Source: Bacillus sp. Marseille-Q3570 (lineage in GTDB: Bacteria; Bacillota; Bacilli; Bacillales; Fictibacillaceae). From it: a stretch of DNA of 50,130 bases. Position numbers and translations under genes: made by a program. The stretch is from positions 1-50,130 of the forward strand of contig NZ_CAMGYZ010000024.1 of assembly GCF_946151055.1 (NCBI RefSeq), read 5' to 3'. Numbering within the stretch: the first letter of the stretch is position 1; every line of letters starts with the position of its first letter. Shown here piece after piece: positions 1 through 9,261 of the stretch. The notes under the pieces were generated by a model. That model had not been told where the DNA came from, did no database searches, and worked only from the letters and a program-made list of their open reading frames with translations.

Positions 1-68
1 GCTCGACTTGCATGTATTAGGCACGCCGCCAGCGTTCGTCCTGAGCCAGGATCAAACTCTCCAATAAA
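1..68 (-). rRNA. rrs: 16S ribosomal RNA, 5' end (partial)
   Basis: The reverse complement reads the conserved start of bacterial 16S rRNA: AGAGTTTGATCCTGGCTCAG, then the region ending in ATACATGCAAGTCGAGC at the window edge. Only the first ~68 nt are inside the window. The 5' end is set at the TTTATTGGAGAG start seen in Bacillus 16S. The gene is transcribed leftward out of the window from the promoters at 260-365. Confidence 0.97.
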
Positions 69-140
69 GTGTTTGATTGCTCATTAAATGTAAATTGATT
101 CAGGGTTCTTTTTAAAAAGACCCGTTTTCACGCTTGGCTT

Positions 141-160
141 TTGTTCAGTTTTCAAAGAGC
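141..160 (-). promoter_or_regulatory. rrn leader boxA-like antitermination element
   Basis: The leader just upstream of 16S contains GCTCTTTGAAAACTGAACAA on the minus strand. This is the boxA-containing segment found in Bacillus rRNA leaders, where it supports antitermination and later 16S processing. Role is from family knowledge; the motif itself is read directly. Confidence 0.7.
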
Positions 161-259
161 TGTTTCGCCTGTAAATAGGCTGGCTTCGATGATAGCGACA
201 GAAATCGCTGCCTTTTATCGAAGATTGTTTAGTTATGATGTCTTGTTGCGACTCTTAAT

Positions 260-288
260 ATAATATCATCATACGCCTAACTTGTCAA
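260..288 (-). promoter_or_regulatory. rrn promoter P2 (sigma-A type)
   Basis: Minus strand: -35 TTGACA (288-283), 17-bp spacer, -10 TATTAT (265-260). It lies about 185 bp upstream of the mature 16S end, as is usual for the proximal promoter of a Bacillus rrn operon. Confidence 0.8.
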
Positions 289-336
289 AGCTTTTTTTCA
301 TAGATATATAATGCTTTTTCAAGAGCAGCAAGAACA

Positions 337-365
337 ACTATATCACTATGTCATTCCCGATGCAA
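337..365 (-). promoter_or_regulatory. rrn promoter P1 (sigma-A type)
   Basis: Minus strand: -35 TTGCAT (365-360), 17-bp spacer, -10 TATAGT (342-337), about 77 bp upstream of the P2 promoter. Tandem promoters are typical of Bacillus rrn operons. The -35 is weaker than that of P2. Confidence 0.6.
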
Positions 366-381
366 GCATTTTTAAACCAAG

Positions 382-410
382 AAAAAAGAACCAGGTTTCA
401 GCCGGCTCTT
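382..410 (-). terminator. Rho-independent terminator after bofA
   Basis: Minus strand hairpin with arms AGAGCC and GGTTCT (one G-U pair), followed by a run of T. It ends the leftward transcript from yaaL-bofA just before the rrn promoters. Confidence 0.65.
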
Positions 411-441
411 TCATAGTTTTATAGTAATAAAAAACACCCTT

Positions 442-705
442 CTATAGTATGATTTTCTGAATTGCTACCAGTGCAATCAAACCAGGTATCCCTAAAAAAC
501 CTGACACAGAAGCCGTCGCTATGTTGATCGGAATATGAAGGTCGATAGCCGTTCCGAATGCATTGAGGAAAAATAACAACAACGCTCCGATCACTAGCTT
601 GATGACCCCTTGTCCGATCCATCGTAATGGTTTTAACGGAGCGCCGATGAATAATAACAATATAATCAAACCGCAAACGATGGCAAATACCCAGAACGGA
701 TCCAT
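442..705 (-). CDS. bofA: BofA, inhibitor of pro-sigma-K processing
   Basis: An 87-residue membrane protein. In Bacillus sporulation BofA sits in the outer forespore membrane with SpoIVFA and holds the SpoIVFB protease inactive until the forespore signal arrives. The sequence has two hydrophobic segments (about residues 5-22 and 33-50), a hydrophobic C-terminal part and the family-typical GTAIDLHIPIN stretch, and its length matches the family. The ATG is preceded by AAGGAGG. Position between yaaL and rrn is the B. subtilis order. Homology and synteny both support the call. Confidence 0.92.
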   Translation of the reverse strand: MDPFWVFAIVCGLIILLLFIGAPLKPLRWIGQGVIKLVIGALLLFFLNAFGTAIDLHIPINIATASVSGFLGIPGLIALVAIQKIIL

Positions 706-777
706 ACAATATCCTCCTTACAGGTTGTCTCATAATCATGATTATGTTTAAGAGGACAAAAAAAGAACGGGAAGCTG

Positions 778-999
778 TTAAAAACTTCTCGTTCTGATAT
801 TCCGGATTTTTGCTTCACGAAGTAAAAAGAAATACTTGGCTTTGGCTAACTTCACTTCATATAAAACTTGTTCTGATGGTTCTACACTGTTTTCGATCAG
901 ATCTTTCTTTGTCAGCCATTCTGTCCGGATCGCTTCGATTGAATTTAACAGACGTTCATTAGCTTCTTTACGTAGTCGTCCTTTTCGACTGAAGAACAC
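778..999 (-). CDS. yaaL: YaaL, DUF2508 family protein
   Basis: A 73-residue, charged, mostly helical protein of unknown function. The start FFSRKGRLRKEA and the C-terminal EVKLAKAKYFFLLREAK segment are typical of the YaaL family, which sits between recR and bofA in Bacilli. The start is GTG, with GGAGG about 11 bases upstream. It is 21 bp downstream of recR and is probably cotranscribed with it. No catalytic motif is visible. Confidence 0.85.
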   Translation of the reverse strand: MFFSRKGRLRKEANERLLNSIEAIRTEWLTKKDLIENSVEPSEQVLYEVKLAKAKYFFLLREAKIRNIRTRSF

Positions 1000-1020
1000 G
1001 ATGCTGCTCGCCTCCGTGGA

Positions 1021-1617
1021 TTAGATTTCTCTACGACCTTCCAGTGCGCGAGATAATGTGACTTCATCTGCATATTCCAGATCTCCTCCCACAGGAAGAC
1101 CATGTGCAATACGCGTTATTTTGATGCCGGTCGGTTTTACCAGACGGCTGATATACATAGCTGTCGCTTCACCTTCGATATTCGGGTCCGTCGCCATGAT
1201 CAGTTCTTGAACCGTGTCATCTTGCAGACGTTTGATAAGTTCTGCTACTTTTATGTCTTCAGGACCGATACCTTCCACCGGGGAGATCGCGCCGTGCAGA
1301 ACATGGTATAGCCCACGGTATTCTTTCATTTTTTCCATTGCGATGACATCTTTGGAATCATGAACGACACAAATTGTCGTTTGATCCCGATTTGTATCTT
1401 CACAAATCATACAAGGATCACGATCGGTAATGTGATGGCAATTCGAACAATAGGTTAGATCCCGTTTTGCATTGACTAATGCTTTTCCAAATTCAAATAC
1501 GTCGTCTTCTTTCATTTCTAAAACAAAAAAAGCTAGCCGTACTGCCGTTTTGGGACCGATACCTGGAAGCTTCATGAAACTATCGATCAATTTTGAAATC
1601 GGTTCAGGATAATGCAC
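1021..1617 (-). CDS. recR: Recombination mediator protein RecR
   Basis: A 198-residue protein that loads RecA at gaps together with RecF and RecO. It shows the N-terminal helix-hairpin-helix region ([14 protein letters not shown], residues 18-31), a four-cysteine zinc module (C57, C60, C69, C72), a Toprim domain ([12 protein letters not shown] onward) and the C-terminal [16 protein letters not shown] segment. Length is the family's usual one. The GTG start lies 7 bases after AGGAGG. The usual yaaK-recR-yaaL order is present, but 245 bp and a hairpin separate it from yaaK. Confidence 0.96.
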   Translation of the reverse strand: MHYPEPISKLIDSFMKLPGIGPKTAVRLAFFVLEMKEDDVFEFGKALVNAKRDLTYCSNCHHITDRDPCMICEDTNRDQTTICVVHDSKDVIAMEKMKEYRGLYHVLHGAISPVEGIGPEDIKVAELIKRLQDDTVQELIMATDPNIEGEATAMYISRLVKPTGIKITRIAHGLPVGGDLEYADEVTLSRALEGRREI

Positions 1618-1723
1618 TGCAATTCCTCCTAGTGAAAGGGACGACCCGCCTGTAATTACTATCGTCGGCTAATCCAGTGGTCATCCTTTAGAGAACGGTT
1701 TGGGCTCTTAGTGATATAAGTGT

Positions 1724-1760
1724 AAAAAGAGGCTGACGCTTTTCATATTGGTCAGCCCCT
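1724..1760 (-). terminator. Stem-loop / terminator between yaaK and recR
   Basis: Minus strand arms GGGGCTGAC and GTCAGCCTC enclose about 13 nt and are followed by TTTTT. It could end part of the dnaX-yaaK transcript. It lies directly beside the repeat copy at 1768-1856. Confidence 0.5.
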
Positions 1761-1767
1761 TTATCGC

Positions 1768-1856
1768 ACTTGAAGAAAGTAAAAAAACTTTTTCAGTGAA
1801 AGTGTAACTAAATGGCTCAGCCTACGCCTAAGGCTTGGCTTTGCCAAGTTTTCTTT
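1768..1856 (-). repeat. Dispersed intergenic repeat, copy A
   Basis: On the minus strand it starts AAAGAAAACTTGGCAAAGCC, carries GGCGTAGGCTGAGCCATT, and ends ACTTTCTTCAAGT. Copies B (4006-4088) and C (38023-38154) share the same start, the GGCTGAGC core and the end, with a variable inner part. The ends (AAAGAAA / TTTCTT) are roughly inverted, as in a small non-coding MITE-like unit. Confidence 0.6.
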
Positions 1857-1862
1857 AGATCT

Positions 1863-2177
1863 TTAAAACATCCCTGGCAGGTTCATTCCTTTTGTGAATT
1901 GACCCATGTCTTTGTTTACAACTTCATCAACTTTTTTCAATACATCATTGGTAGCCGCTAAGATAAGGTCTTGTAGCATTTCGACATCATCCGGGTCAAC
2001 GGCTTCTTCTTTAATGACGACATCAAGGATCTCCTTATGACCATTTGCGGTTACTGTTACCATTCCACCGCCAGCTGTTCCATCAACTGTTTTATCCTTC
2101 AATTCTTCCTGTGCTTTCATCATTTGTTTCTGCATTTTCTGCATTTGCTTCATCATGTTATTCATATTGCCCTTCAT
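1863..2177 (-). CDS. yaaK: YbaB/EbfC family nucleoid-associated protein (YaaK)
   Basis: A 104-residue protein starting with a methionine- and lysine-rich amphipathic helix ([19 protein letters not shown]), followed by the [16 protein letters not shown] beta segment typical of YbaB/EbfC. These small dimers bind DNA and are almost always encoded between dnaX and recR, as here. GGAGG precedes the ATG, and the gap to dnaX is 21 bp, so the two genes are probably cotranscribed. Confidence 0.94.
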   Translation of the reverse strand: MKGNMNNMMKQMQKMQKQMMKAQEELKDKTVDGTAGGGMVTVTANGHKEILDVVIKEEAVDPDDVEMLQDLILAATNDVLKKVDEVVNKDMGQFTKGMNLPGMF

Positions 2178-2198
2178 TTTACTTCCTCCTTATATAAA

Positions 2199-3929
2199 TC
2201 ATTCTTCTATTTCTACAAATTCAGAACCGACGAGCTTGATAGCTTCATCAACGATCGGGTCTTCTTTCTGTTGCTGTGGTTCTTGATCCGTCTGTGCGTC
2301 AGATCCTTCTGACTCATCAGACTCGGATTTCCGCTGGGATTGGATGTACGATTGTTTGACGTTCTCCCAGTCTTCCTCAAGGATCGTCATCATTGTCATT
2401 TGGTGACCCATTGTTTCAAACACGACGGATTCGACGCATTCCCGGATATTATCCTTCACTGCCATTTGGCTGTGGAGTTCATGTTGAAAGGCTAGCAAAA
2501 ATGAGTCATTCGAACACGCGACTGGAGTAGCGTTGATCATCCACGCATGGGCATTGACCATCCTTGACTTGATTCGCTCCATGATGTCACCCCATTTTCC
2601 TCTGAAAACCTGGAGATCCTTTTTGGAGGCGCCTTTTAGCATTTCTTTAATCCGGCCAGTAGACGCTTTCGATTTCGGCGTCCTTGATTGGAATGTTCGC
2701 TTTGAAGCCTCAGGTTCAGCCTGGTTCGCTGGAGAGGAACTTGTGATTCCCTGTTCTTTCAGCGTACGCAGTTCTTTTTCAAGCTGTTCAATCCGATTGA
2801 CAAGCGGTCCAACATCGTTCGAGAGACCATGTGATGCCGGCTGCTCTTCTTCCTGACAGAGCTTCACGATCGCCAACTCTAAGTGGATCCGAGGGTGATT
2901 CGTCCATTTCATTTCTTGCTGTGCTTTGTTCAAAACATCGATGACCCGATAGATCCACTCACCTGGAATGTTTTGTGCAAGATCGGCAAATTCCTGGTCG
3001 ACCTGCGCCCGGTCAAGCACTTCTTCTAAATTGGGAGCCGCTTGATAAAGCAGCATATCCCGGTAATAAAAGATCAGATCGTTAATGAATCGGATTGGAT
3101 CTTTTCCGTTTTCCATCAAATGATCAATATGCTTGAGTGCATCGATTACATTATTCTCTTGAAATGCTTTCGTCATTTCTGATAAAAGTGATTGTGAAAC
3201 GGATCCTGTTACAGCCAAAACATCATCGGTGGTGACAGTATCTTCACTATAGGATACTGCTTGATCCAAAATGCTCAGAGCATCCCTCATACCACCCTCG
3301 GCTGCTCGAGCTACCAGATGAAGAGCCTCATCCTCTACTTGTACACTTTGCGAATCAATGACTGTCTTCATTCTTGAGACGATCGAATGACTAGTGATCC
3401 TTCTGAAATCGAACCGTTGACACCTTGAAATGATCGTCAGTGGAATCTTATGCGGCTCGGTCGTCGCGAGTATGAAGATGACATGCGCCGGTGGTTCCTC
3501 AAGCGTTTTTAACAAGGCATTGAAGGCGCCAATCGTAAGCATATGTACTTCATCAATGATATAAACCTTGTACTGGACCGCACTTGGGGCATATTTCACT
3601 TTATCTCTGATATCACGAATTTCATCAACCCCATTGTTCGAAGCTGCATCGATTTCAATGACGTCAGAGACGGAGCCCTTAGTGATGCCAATGCATGCAT
3701 CACATTCATTACACGGTTCAGCGACTGGAGCCTTTTCACAATTGACTGCTTTCGCAATGATTTTGGCAGCACTCGTTTTACCAGTTCCCCGGGGACCACT
3801 GAATAAATAGGCATGGGATAGCTTTTGCTGTACTAATGCATTTTGCAAGGTCTTCGTAATATGTTCCTGGCCGACCATATCTTGAAATTGTTGTGGTCGA
3901 TATAATCTATATAAAGCTTGATAAGCCAT
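2199..3929 (-). CDS. dnaX: DNA polymerase III subunit gamma/tau
   Basis: The 576-residue clamp-loader ATPase of the replisome. Walker A is GPRGTGKT (residues 45-52), a zinc module has C64, C73, C76 and C79, and Walker B is IIDEVHML. Sensor 1 (LATTEPHKIPLTIISRCQRF) and the tau-type C-terminal half with a Q/E-rich linker follow. I chose the ATG at 3929 because AAGGAGG lies 8 bases upstream; a GTG two codons earlier would leave only 2 bases. The gene is followed by yaaK-recR as in B. subtilis. Confidence 0.95.
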   Translation of the reverse strand: MAYQALYRLYRPQQFQDMVGQEHITKTLQNALVQQKLSHAYLFSGPRGTGKTSAAKIIAKAVNCEKAPVAEPCNECDACIGITKGSVSDVIEIDAASNNGVDEIRDIRDKVKYAPSAVQYKVYIIDEVHMLTIGAFNALLKTLEEPPAHVIFILATTEPHKIPLTIISRCQRFDFRRITSHSIVSRMKTVIDSQSVQVEDEALHLVARAAEGGMRDALSILDQAVSYSEDTVTTDDVLAVTGSVSQSLLSEMTKAFQENNVIDALKHIDHLMENGKDPIRFINDLIFYYRDMLLYQAAPNLEEVLDRAQVDQEFADLAQNIPGEWIYRVIDVLNKAQQEMKWTNHPRIHLELAIVKLCQEEEQPASHGLSNDVGPLVNRIEQLEKELRTLKEQGITSSSPANQAEPEASKRTFQSRTPKSKASTGRIKEMLKGASKKDLQVFRGKWGDIMERIKSRMVNAHAWMINATPVACSNDSFLLAFQHELHSQMAVKDNIRECVESVVFETMGHQMTMMTILEEDWENVKQSYIQSQRKSESDESEGSDAQTDQEPQQQKEDPIVDEAIKLVGSEFVEIEE

Positions 3930-4005
3930 CCGCACGCCCTCCTTTTTCGATAATAATCATCCTTCTCATTATAACGATTCCATCCCGGTTTTTCAAAGCA
4001 GAAAT

Positions 4006-4088
4006 AAAGAAAGCTTGGCAAAGTCAAGCCTTTGGCACAGGCTGAGCTTTAGCTGCACTTATGAAAGTATTTTATACTTTCTTTAAAT
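4006..4088 (+). repeat. Dispersed intergenic repeat, copy B
   Basis: Starts AAAGAAAGCTTGGCAAAG, carries AGGCTGAGC, ends ACTTTCTTTAAAT, with the same layout as copies A and C. It abuts another repeat (4090-4440). The 590-bp gap between dnaX and the SRP RNA is almost wholly made of these two repeats and the SRP terminator. Confidence 0.6.
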
Positions 4089-4089
4089 A

Positions 4090-4440
4090 TGAGGCTGTTT
4101 TCGTAAACTTTGTTGCTCTTGAAAGTCGTTGATTTCCGCTCCAGGATGCTCGCTTTCCCCGGGCTTGCGGTGAGCCCACTCGTCGCCTTGCGACCTCAGG
4201 AGTCTCCTTTTCAAGGAAACATTTGTGCTCCTGTGTCTACAAGAAAGTCCTGTCGAAGCGAGCTTCCTCGTCGCATGCCTTGCGAGGAGATTATTCAGGT
4301 AGTAGGCACGCTGGTCCCACAGGACAAGGAAAGCTTCGGCAGCGTTACATCGCACGAAGAAAATGCGATTTTCATTTTCGAGGAGTCTCGCACCATGCTC
4401 TCCAATCAACTTGCGCAAGGTGATTAGAGTCAAATGTAAT
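4090..4440 (+). repeat. Long intergenic repeat of Bacillaceae type
   Basis: Begins GAGGCTGTTTTCGTAAACTT and continues with TTGATTTCCGCTCCAGGATG and short GC-rich palindromes. I recognise this from intergenic repeats scattered in Bacillus-related genomes. No coding signal is convincing: open frames cross it on both strands without ribosome sites. A truncated second copy of its start lies at 14931-14966. Confidence 0.6.
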
Positions 4441-4467
4441 GAAAAACACCAGGACCTATTTATCAAA

Positions 4468-4503
4468 TAAAAAAAAACACCCACCCCAAAAAGGATGAGT
4501 GTT
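4468..4503 (-). terminator. Terminator of SRP RNA gene
   Basis: Minus strand hairpin AACACTCATCC / GGGGTGGGTGTT with a T tract of eight or more. It lies 16 nt past the mature 3' end of the SRP RNA, giving a primary transcript of about 360 nt from the promoter at 4832-4860. Confidence 0.85.
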
Positions 4504-4518
4504 GATATGTAAATTTAA

Positions 4519-4788
4519 CGCCGTGCACCTTTCGTCGATTAAGCCTTCCTAAGCGTTACATTCGCAGTTAGCTCGATCCAGGCAACCCCGCGGCACACGG
4601 AGAGGACCCACTTACTGCTGCTTCCTTCCGGACCTGACAGGGTTCATGGGGCTCCGTTGCGCAGGACCCGGATGTCAACACCACTTACGAACGGCAGGCC
4701 TTACGTCAGCTAACCTCGGAAAGGGATTCAGTCTCGCTATAGCGGATTGCGAGTACAGGACACCGCTACCTTCCCACCTAGCACGGCA
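4519..4788 (-). ncRNA. scr: Signal recognition particle RNA (large, scRNA type)
   Basis: The ~270-nt RNA scaffold of the SRP, which binds Ffh and targets membrane proteins. The Ffh-binding domain IV is clear: GTCAGGTCCGGAAGGAAGCA, followed by GCAGTAAGTGGGTCC. The ends pair (GCCGTGC at 4787-4781 with GCACGGC at 4526-4520), as expected for the long Bacillus form with an Alu domain. Length agrees with the 271-nt B. subtilis scRNA. It sits between tadA/tRNA-Ser and dnaX as in B. subtilis. Flanking transcript on both sides suggests end processing. Confidence 0.95.
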
Positions 4789-4831
4789 AAGTTGATAACA
4801 TTGTTAGGCGCAATCAAAATGCGCACTATTT

Positions 4832-4860
4832 AGTATACGCCCGATTGCCTTTAAAATCAA
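4832..4860 (-). promoter_or_regulatory. Promoter of SRP RNA (sigma-A type)
   Basis: Minus strand -35 TTGATT (4860-4855), 17-bp spacer, -10 TATACT (4837-4832). The start point would be near 4825, about 37 nt before the mature 5' end, consistent with a processed precursor. Confidence 0.75.
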
Positions 4861-4876
4861 CTGTAAAATATTTGAA

Positions 4877-4969
4877 TGGAGGAGGCGAGAGGATTTGAAC
4901 CCCCGCGACGCACAAACGCCCTAACTGATTTCGAGTCAGTCCCCTTCAGCCAGACTTGGGTACGCCTCC
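4877..4969 (-). tRNA. tRNA-Ser(CGA)
   Basis: A complete class II tRNA with encoded CCA. The acceptor arm is GGAGGCG/CGCCTCC, the D-arm is tRNA-Ser-like (TACCCAAGTCTGGCTGAAG), and the anticodon loop CTCGAAA gives CGA (reads UCG). A long variable arm and TTCAAAT T-loop follow. It lies between tadA and the SRP RNA. Confidence 0.95.
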
Positions 4970-5016
4970 ATGAATACAGCAGATAATGCTTACCGTTTAT
5001 TACGGCAGCAAGAAAC

Positions 5017-5560
<544 letters not shown>

Positions 5561-5718
5561 TTATATACACAACATTACCTTAACACTTATCATTAATACA
5601 ATGGCTTTGCCAAGTTTACTGTAAACGATTTTCACGACACTCCTGCGGTGTCACAACAGTAGAGTGAATTTCGAAAAAACAACTTCAAAGCTAATACAAT
5701 TGAAGCTTTTCCATCGAA

Positions 5719-6630
5719 TTATAAGGCTGCATCGTGTGCATAGGATTTGATGGTAGCACCTTTATCATCGATACTCAGGTTCTGGACAAGCATATGTGGT
5801 AAGGCTTGATGCAATTTATAATACAGCCAGTTGGCTTTTTCCTCCTCGACAAAACAGGCAATCGTCGGTCCTGCCCCACTCAAGGCGACACCAAAAGCGC
5901 CATTCTTATCGGCGATTTGTTCGACTTTTTCATAATGCGGAAGAAGCTGTTTACGATAAGGCTGATGATAGAAATCACCTTTCATCATTCTGCCAGCAGC
6001 TTTCCAATCCTGTTTCAATAGAGCTGCGATCAAGACGTTTGATACTGCGCCTGCTTTGACCGATTCCGAAAAACTAATATTCTCAGGGAGCACTTCACGG
6101 GCTTCTTCTGTTTTCAGTTCTTCTTTCGGCGTGACGGTTACGACAGAGATAGGTAAATCATCAATGTGTTGGAGTTCAATGCCATCGTCCGTCTCACAGG
6201 CGATGACGAGCCCGCCATAAAGGGATGCCCCCACATTATCAGCATGACCTTCATATTTTGCTGCCAGTTCAAGCTTTTTCTTTTTCGGGATACCTAAATC
6301 TCCAATCGTGTCAGCTAACTCGATCCCTGCGACAATGGCCGCTGCACTCGAACCTAGGCCTCTTGTCAAAGGGATATCACTTTTCACTTCAACTAGACAC
6401 GAAGGAAGTTCGATTCCATATGCATTGGCCGTGTCTAATGCTGTTCGAACGATGAAGTTCGTTTCATCGCTCGGAAATTCTTCTAAGGAAGGTGAGAGAG
6501 CCTTTACCTCCCATAGATGATGCGAAGAGACAGTCAATGTCAGATAGCGGTCAAGAGCTAAGCCGACCGAATCAAAGCCTGGGCCTAGATTGGCTGTACT
6601 TGCTGGAACTTTGATCCGCCAATTCTTCAT
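5719..6630 (-). CDS. thrB: Homoserine kinase
   Basis: A 303-residue GHMP kinase that phosphorylates homoserine for threonine synthesis. It shows the N-terminal [18 protein letters not shown] motif and the ATP loop RGLGSSAAA (residues 90-98). The C-terminal GHMP motif [12 protein letters not shown] is also present. Its ATG overlaps the thrC stop by 4 bp (ATGA), so translation is probably coupled. It is last in hom-thrC-thrB; this operon is not at this place in B. subtilis, so it marks a rearrangement. Confidence 0.95.
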   Translation of the reverse strand: MKNWRIKVPASTANLGPGFDSVGLALDRYLTLTVSSHHLWEVKALSPSLEEFPSDETNFIVRTALDTANAYGIELPSCLVEVKSDIPLTRGLGSSAAAIVAGIELADTIGDLGIPKKKKLELAAKYEGHADNVGASLYGGLVIACETDDGIELQHIDDLPISVVTVTPKEELKTEEAREVLPENISFSESVKAGAVSNVLIAALLKQDWKAAGRMMKGDFYHQPYRKQLLPHYEKVEQIADKNGAFGVALSGAGPTIACFVEEEKANWLYYKLHQALPHMLVQNLSIDDKGATIKSYAHDAAL

Positions 6631-7691
6631 GATTGTACAGTCCCCTTGATATATTCTGTGACGACCACTGGATCTTTTGGCAGTTTGACAGGTTGTACTG
6701 GGCTCTCTGTCATCGCCGTAACTGGATCTTTCAGTCCGTTACCTGTCAATACGAGTACGACCCTCTGAGCGGGATCAAGCTTTCCTTGAGCGTGGAGTTT
6801 CCGAATGCCGGCAAGTGATGCACAGGAAGCCGGTTCCGCAAATATGCCCTCCTTTTTGGCAAGTAATTGATAGGCTTCAACGATTTCTGTATCACTTACT
6901 TCATCAATTTCTCCTATTGATTCTTCTACTGCTGAAAGAGCAAGTTTCCAGCTGGCAGGGTTACCGATCCTGATTGCAGTTGCAAGAGTTTCGGGTTGAG
7001 GGAAAACACGGTCATGGACGATCGCAGCTGCTCCCTCTGCTTCATAACCGAGCATTTTCGGTAGTCCTGAGTGATTTGATTGATGGTATTCTTTAAAACC
7101 TTTCCAATAGGCAGATATGTTCCCTGCATTGCCGACGGGGATCGCTAAAATGTCAGGGGCTCCACCTAGCTGCTCACACACCTCGAAAGCTGCGGTCTTC
7201 TGTCCTTCAAGTCGATATGGATTAACCGAGTTTACGAGCGTCATGGCTTCTTTTTCACTCAGTTCACGTACGATTTTTAACGCCTCATCAAAATTTCCTT
7301 CAATTGAAACGATTTCTGCACCATACATAACCGCTTGTGCGAGCTTACCCTGGGCGATTTTCCCATCTGGTATGACGACGATACACTTCATTCCAGCCCT
7401 GGCAGCATATGCTGCTGCTGAAGCTGATGTATTCCCTGTCGAAGCACATATAACTGTATCACTTCCTGCTTCCTTCGCTTTCGCAACCGCCAGGACCATC
7501 CCACGATCTTTAAATGAACCAGTCGGATTTGTCCCTTCTACTTTTGCGAAAAGTTCAACACCGAGCTCTTTTGAGAGTGTATCAAGCTTGATGAGGGGCG
7601 TATTGCCTTCATTCAAAGTCAATTCAGGTGTTTCTTCAGTTACAGGTAAAAAGGTTCGGAATTCTGATAACAGACCGCCCCATCGTTTCAT
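6627..7691 (-). CDS. thrC: Threonine synthase
   Basis: A 354-residue PLP enzyme turning O-phosphohomoserine into threonine. The Schiff-base lysine is in [10 protein letters not shown] (K61), the phosphate-binding loop appears as [14 protein letters not shown], and the C-terminal [10 protein letters not shown] matches the family. The ATG at 7691 follows GGAGGAG by 7 bases; a TTG one codon earlier is less likely. Stop and start of hom and thrC share one base (TGATG), which implies coupling. Confidence 0.96.
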   Translation of the reverse strand: MKRWGGLLSEFRTFLPVTEETPELTLNEGNTPLIKLDTLSKELGVELFAKVEGTNPTGSFKDRGMVLAVAKAKEAGSDTVICASTGNTSASAAAYAARAGMKCIVVIPDGKIAQGKLAQAVMYGAEIVSIEGNFDEALKIVRELSEKEAMTLVNSVNPYRLEGQKTAAFEVCEQLGGAPDILAIPVGNAGNISAYWKGFKEYHQSNHSGLPKMLGYEAEGAAAIVHDRVFPQPETLATAIRIGNPASWKLALSAVEESIGEIDEVSDTEIVEAYQLLAKKEGIFAEPASCASLAGIRKLHAQGKLDPAQRVVLVLTGNGLKDPVTAMTESPVQPVKLPKDPVVVTEYIKGTVQS

Positions 7692-8986
7692 CAAGCATCT
7701 CCTCCTTCAACACGATACGTGCTTTTCACATATTGAACACCTTTCAAATCACGCAGCTCCACAAGGATTTTTTCTAAACTCTTCAATGATGTTTTATGAG
7801 TCACCAGGACGATTTCGGCTTTTTTCTCCTCCCCAAGAGGATTTTGCAGTACTTTTTCAAAGCTTGCTCCGTTTTGTGAAAACACTGAAGTGATACTCGA
7901 TAACACACCGACCTCATCCTCTACATGAAGACGGAGGAAATGCTTGGAATAGATTTCCTCGTCATCTTTCAGCTGCTTCAAGAATTGAGGACTCACTGCG
8001 CTTTTACCGTTTACACCGAGGCGCATGTTCTTCATCACACCAACAAGGTCAGATACGACTGCAGTAGCCGTAGGAAGACTTCCAGCTCCTGGTCCGTAGA
8101 ACATCGTTTCACCAACCGCTTCTCCGTATACGTAAACCGCATTATATTCATCATTCACTGAGGCTAATGGATGGGATTCTTCCAACAATGCAGGTTCAAC
8201 GCTCACCTCTACCCGGTTCCCTTCTCGATGAGCATATCCGATTAATTTCATGATATACCCGAATTGCTTTGCATATTGGAGATCCTCTTCCGTGACTTCA
8301 GTGATGCCCTTCAATTTGACATCATCCAAGTCGATGTTCATGGAGAATCCTAATGTTGAGAGAATCGCCATTTTACGGGCAGAATCCAGTCCACCGACAT
8401 CAGCAGTAGGATCGGCTTCTGCAAACCCTAATGCTTGTGCTTCAGCGAGGACATCATCAAATGATCGTCCTTCTTTAGTCATCTTCGTCAAAATGAAGTT
8501 GGTTGTCCCATTCACGATCCCCATCATTTTCGTGATCCGGTCCGATGCCAGGCCATCCACTAATCCTCGTAAAATTGGAATACCTCCTGCGACACTTGCT
8601 TCGTAGAACAGATCACATTGATTTTCAGATGCAAGCGATAGGAGTTCTGGCCCGTAGACAGCCATCAAGTCTTTGTTAGCTGTCACAACATGTTTTTTAT
8701 GAGTGATGGCTTTCACTAAATGTTCTTTCGTCTCTTCGATATTTCCCATCACTTCAACGACAATATCAATTTCCGGATCTAAAAGAACTTCTTCTGGGTC
8801 TAACGTGAGAATGGAGGTATCAATATCTACATCTCTCACTTTATTGATCTCTTTTACGAGAGCTTTTTTGATTTGTACCGGACAGCCGATTTGATGCATA
8901 AGTTTATCTTGATGACTTTCAATGACTTTTACGACCCCGGATCCGACTGTTCCTAATCCTAATAACCCTACAGATATTGATTCCAT
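7691..8986 (-). CDS. hom: Homoserine dehydrogenase
   Basis: A 431-residue NAD(P)H enzyme reducing aspartate semialdehyde to homoserine. The Rossmann loop [12 protein letters not shown] is at the N-terminus; the catalytic domain has [12 protein letters not shown] and the conserved [13 protein letters not shown]; a C-terminal ACT domain ([15 protein letters not shown]) suggests feedback control. The ATG at 8986 with GGAAAGG upstream gives the usual length; a frame extending 19 codons further (to 9043) has no good ribosome site. First gene of the threonine operon. No T-box or riboswitch is visible in the 225 bp upstream. Confidence 0.95.
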   Translation of the reverse strand: MESISVGLLGLGTVGSGVVKVIESHQDKLMHQIGCPVQIKKALVKEINKVRDVDIDTSILTLDPEEVLLDPEIDIVVEVMGNIEETKEHLVKAITHKKHVVTANKDLMAVYGPELLSLASENQCDLFYEASVAGGIPILRGLVDGLASDRITKMMGIVNGTTNFILTKMTKEGRSFDDVLAEAQALGFAEADPTADVGGLDSARKMAILSTLGFSMNIDLDDVKLKGITEVTEEDLQYAKQFGYIMKLIGYAHREGNRVEVSVEPALLEESHPLASVNDEYNAVYVYGEAVGETMFYGPGAGSLPTATAVVSDLVGVMKNMRLGVNGKSAVSPQFLKQLKDDEEIYSKHFLRLHVEDEVGVLSSITSVFSQNGASFEKVLQNPLGEEKKAEIVLVTHKTSLKSLEKILVELRDLKGVQYVKSTYRVEGGDA

Positions 8987-9211
8987 CCAACCAACCTTTC
9001 CGTGTTTTTCTAGTAAATACATTTGTCTTTCGTTAGAGGACATTATATTGGAGATTCCGACCTATGACAATAGTTGATTTTTGGCTTTTTTAATGTAAGG
9101 GTTTTCTTTGGCTCTACATCAACAAAAACTTTTTTTGTATTTTTGTGAAATTCCTCTTAATAAAGCTTACCGTTGGATAAATACTTGCCTAGAGGTTAAA
9201 CCAGCTTAAAC

Positions 9212-9249
9212 AAAAAAGCTGCTGAAACGGAAAATCGTTTCAAACAGCC
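9212..9249 (-). terminator. Terminator after permease pair
   Basis: Minus strand hairpin GGCTGTTTGAAACG / CGTTTCAGCAGC followed by TTTTTTG, 12 bp past the stop of the 9262-10308 gene. It closes the sigma/anti-sigma/permease operon. Confidence 0.8.
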
Positions 9250-9261
9250 TTCATAATCTTG

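Noticed and set aside
2199-3929. Programmed frameshift in dnaX giving a gamma form
   Set aside because: No A-rich slippery heptamer with a stop soon after in the right phase was found; the tau-length frame is intact, as in Bacillus.
4083-4484. Open frames on both strands over 4083-4484
   Set aside because: The region is a non-coding intergenic repeat also found in part at 14931; no start signal.
9044-9211. Thr T-box or other riboswitch before hom
   Set aside because: No T-box core (AGGGTGGxACCGCG) and no terminator/antiterminator pair is visible there.
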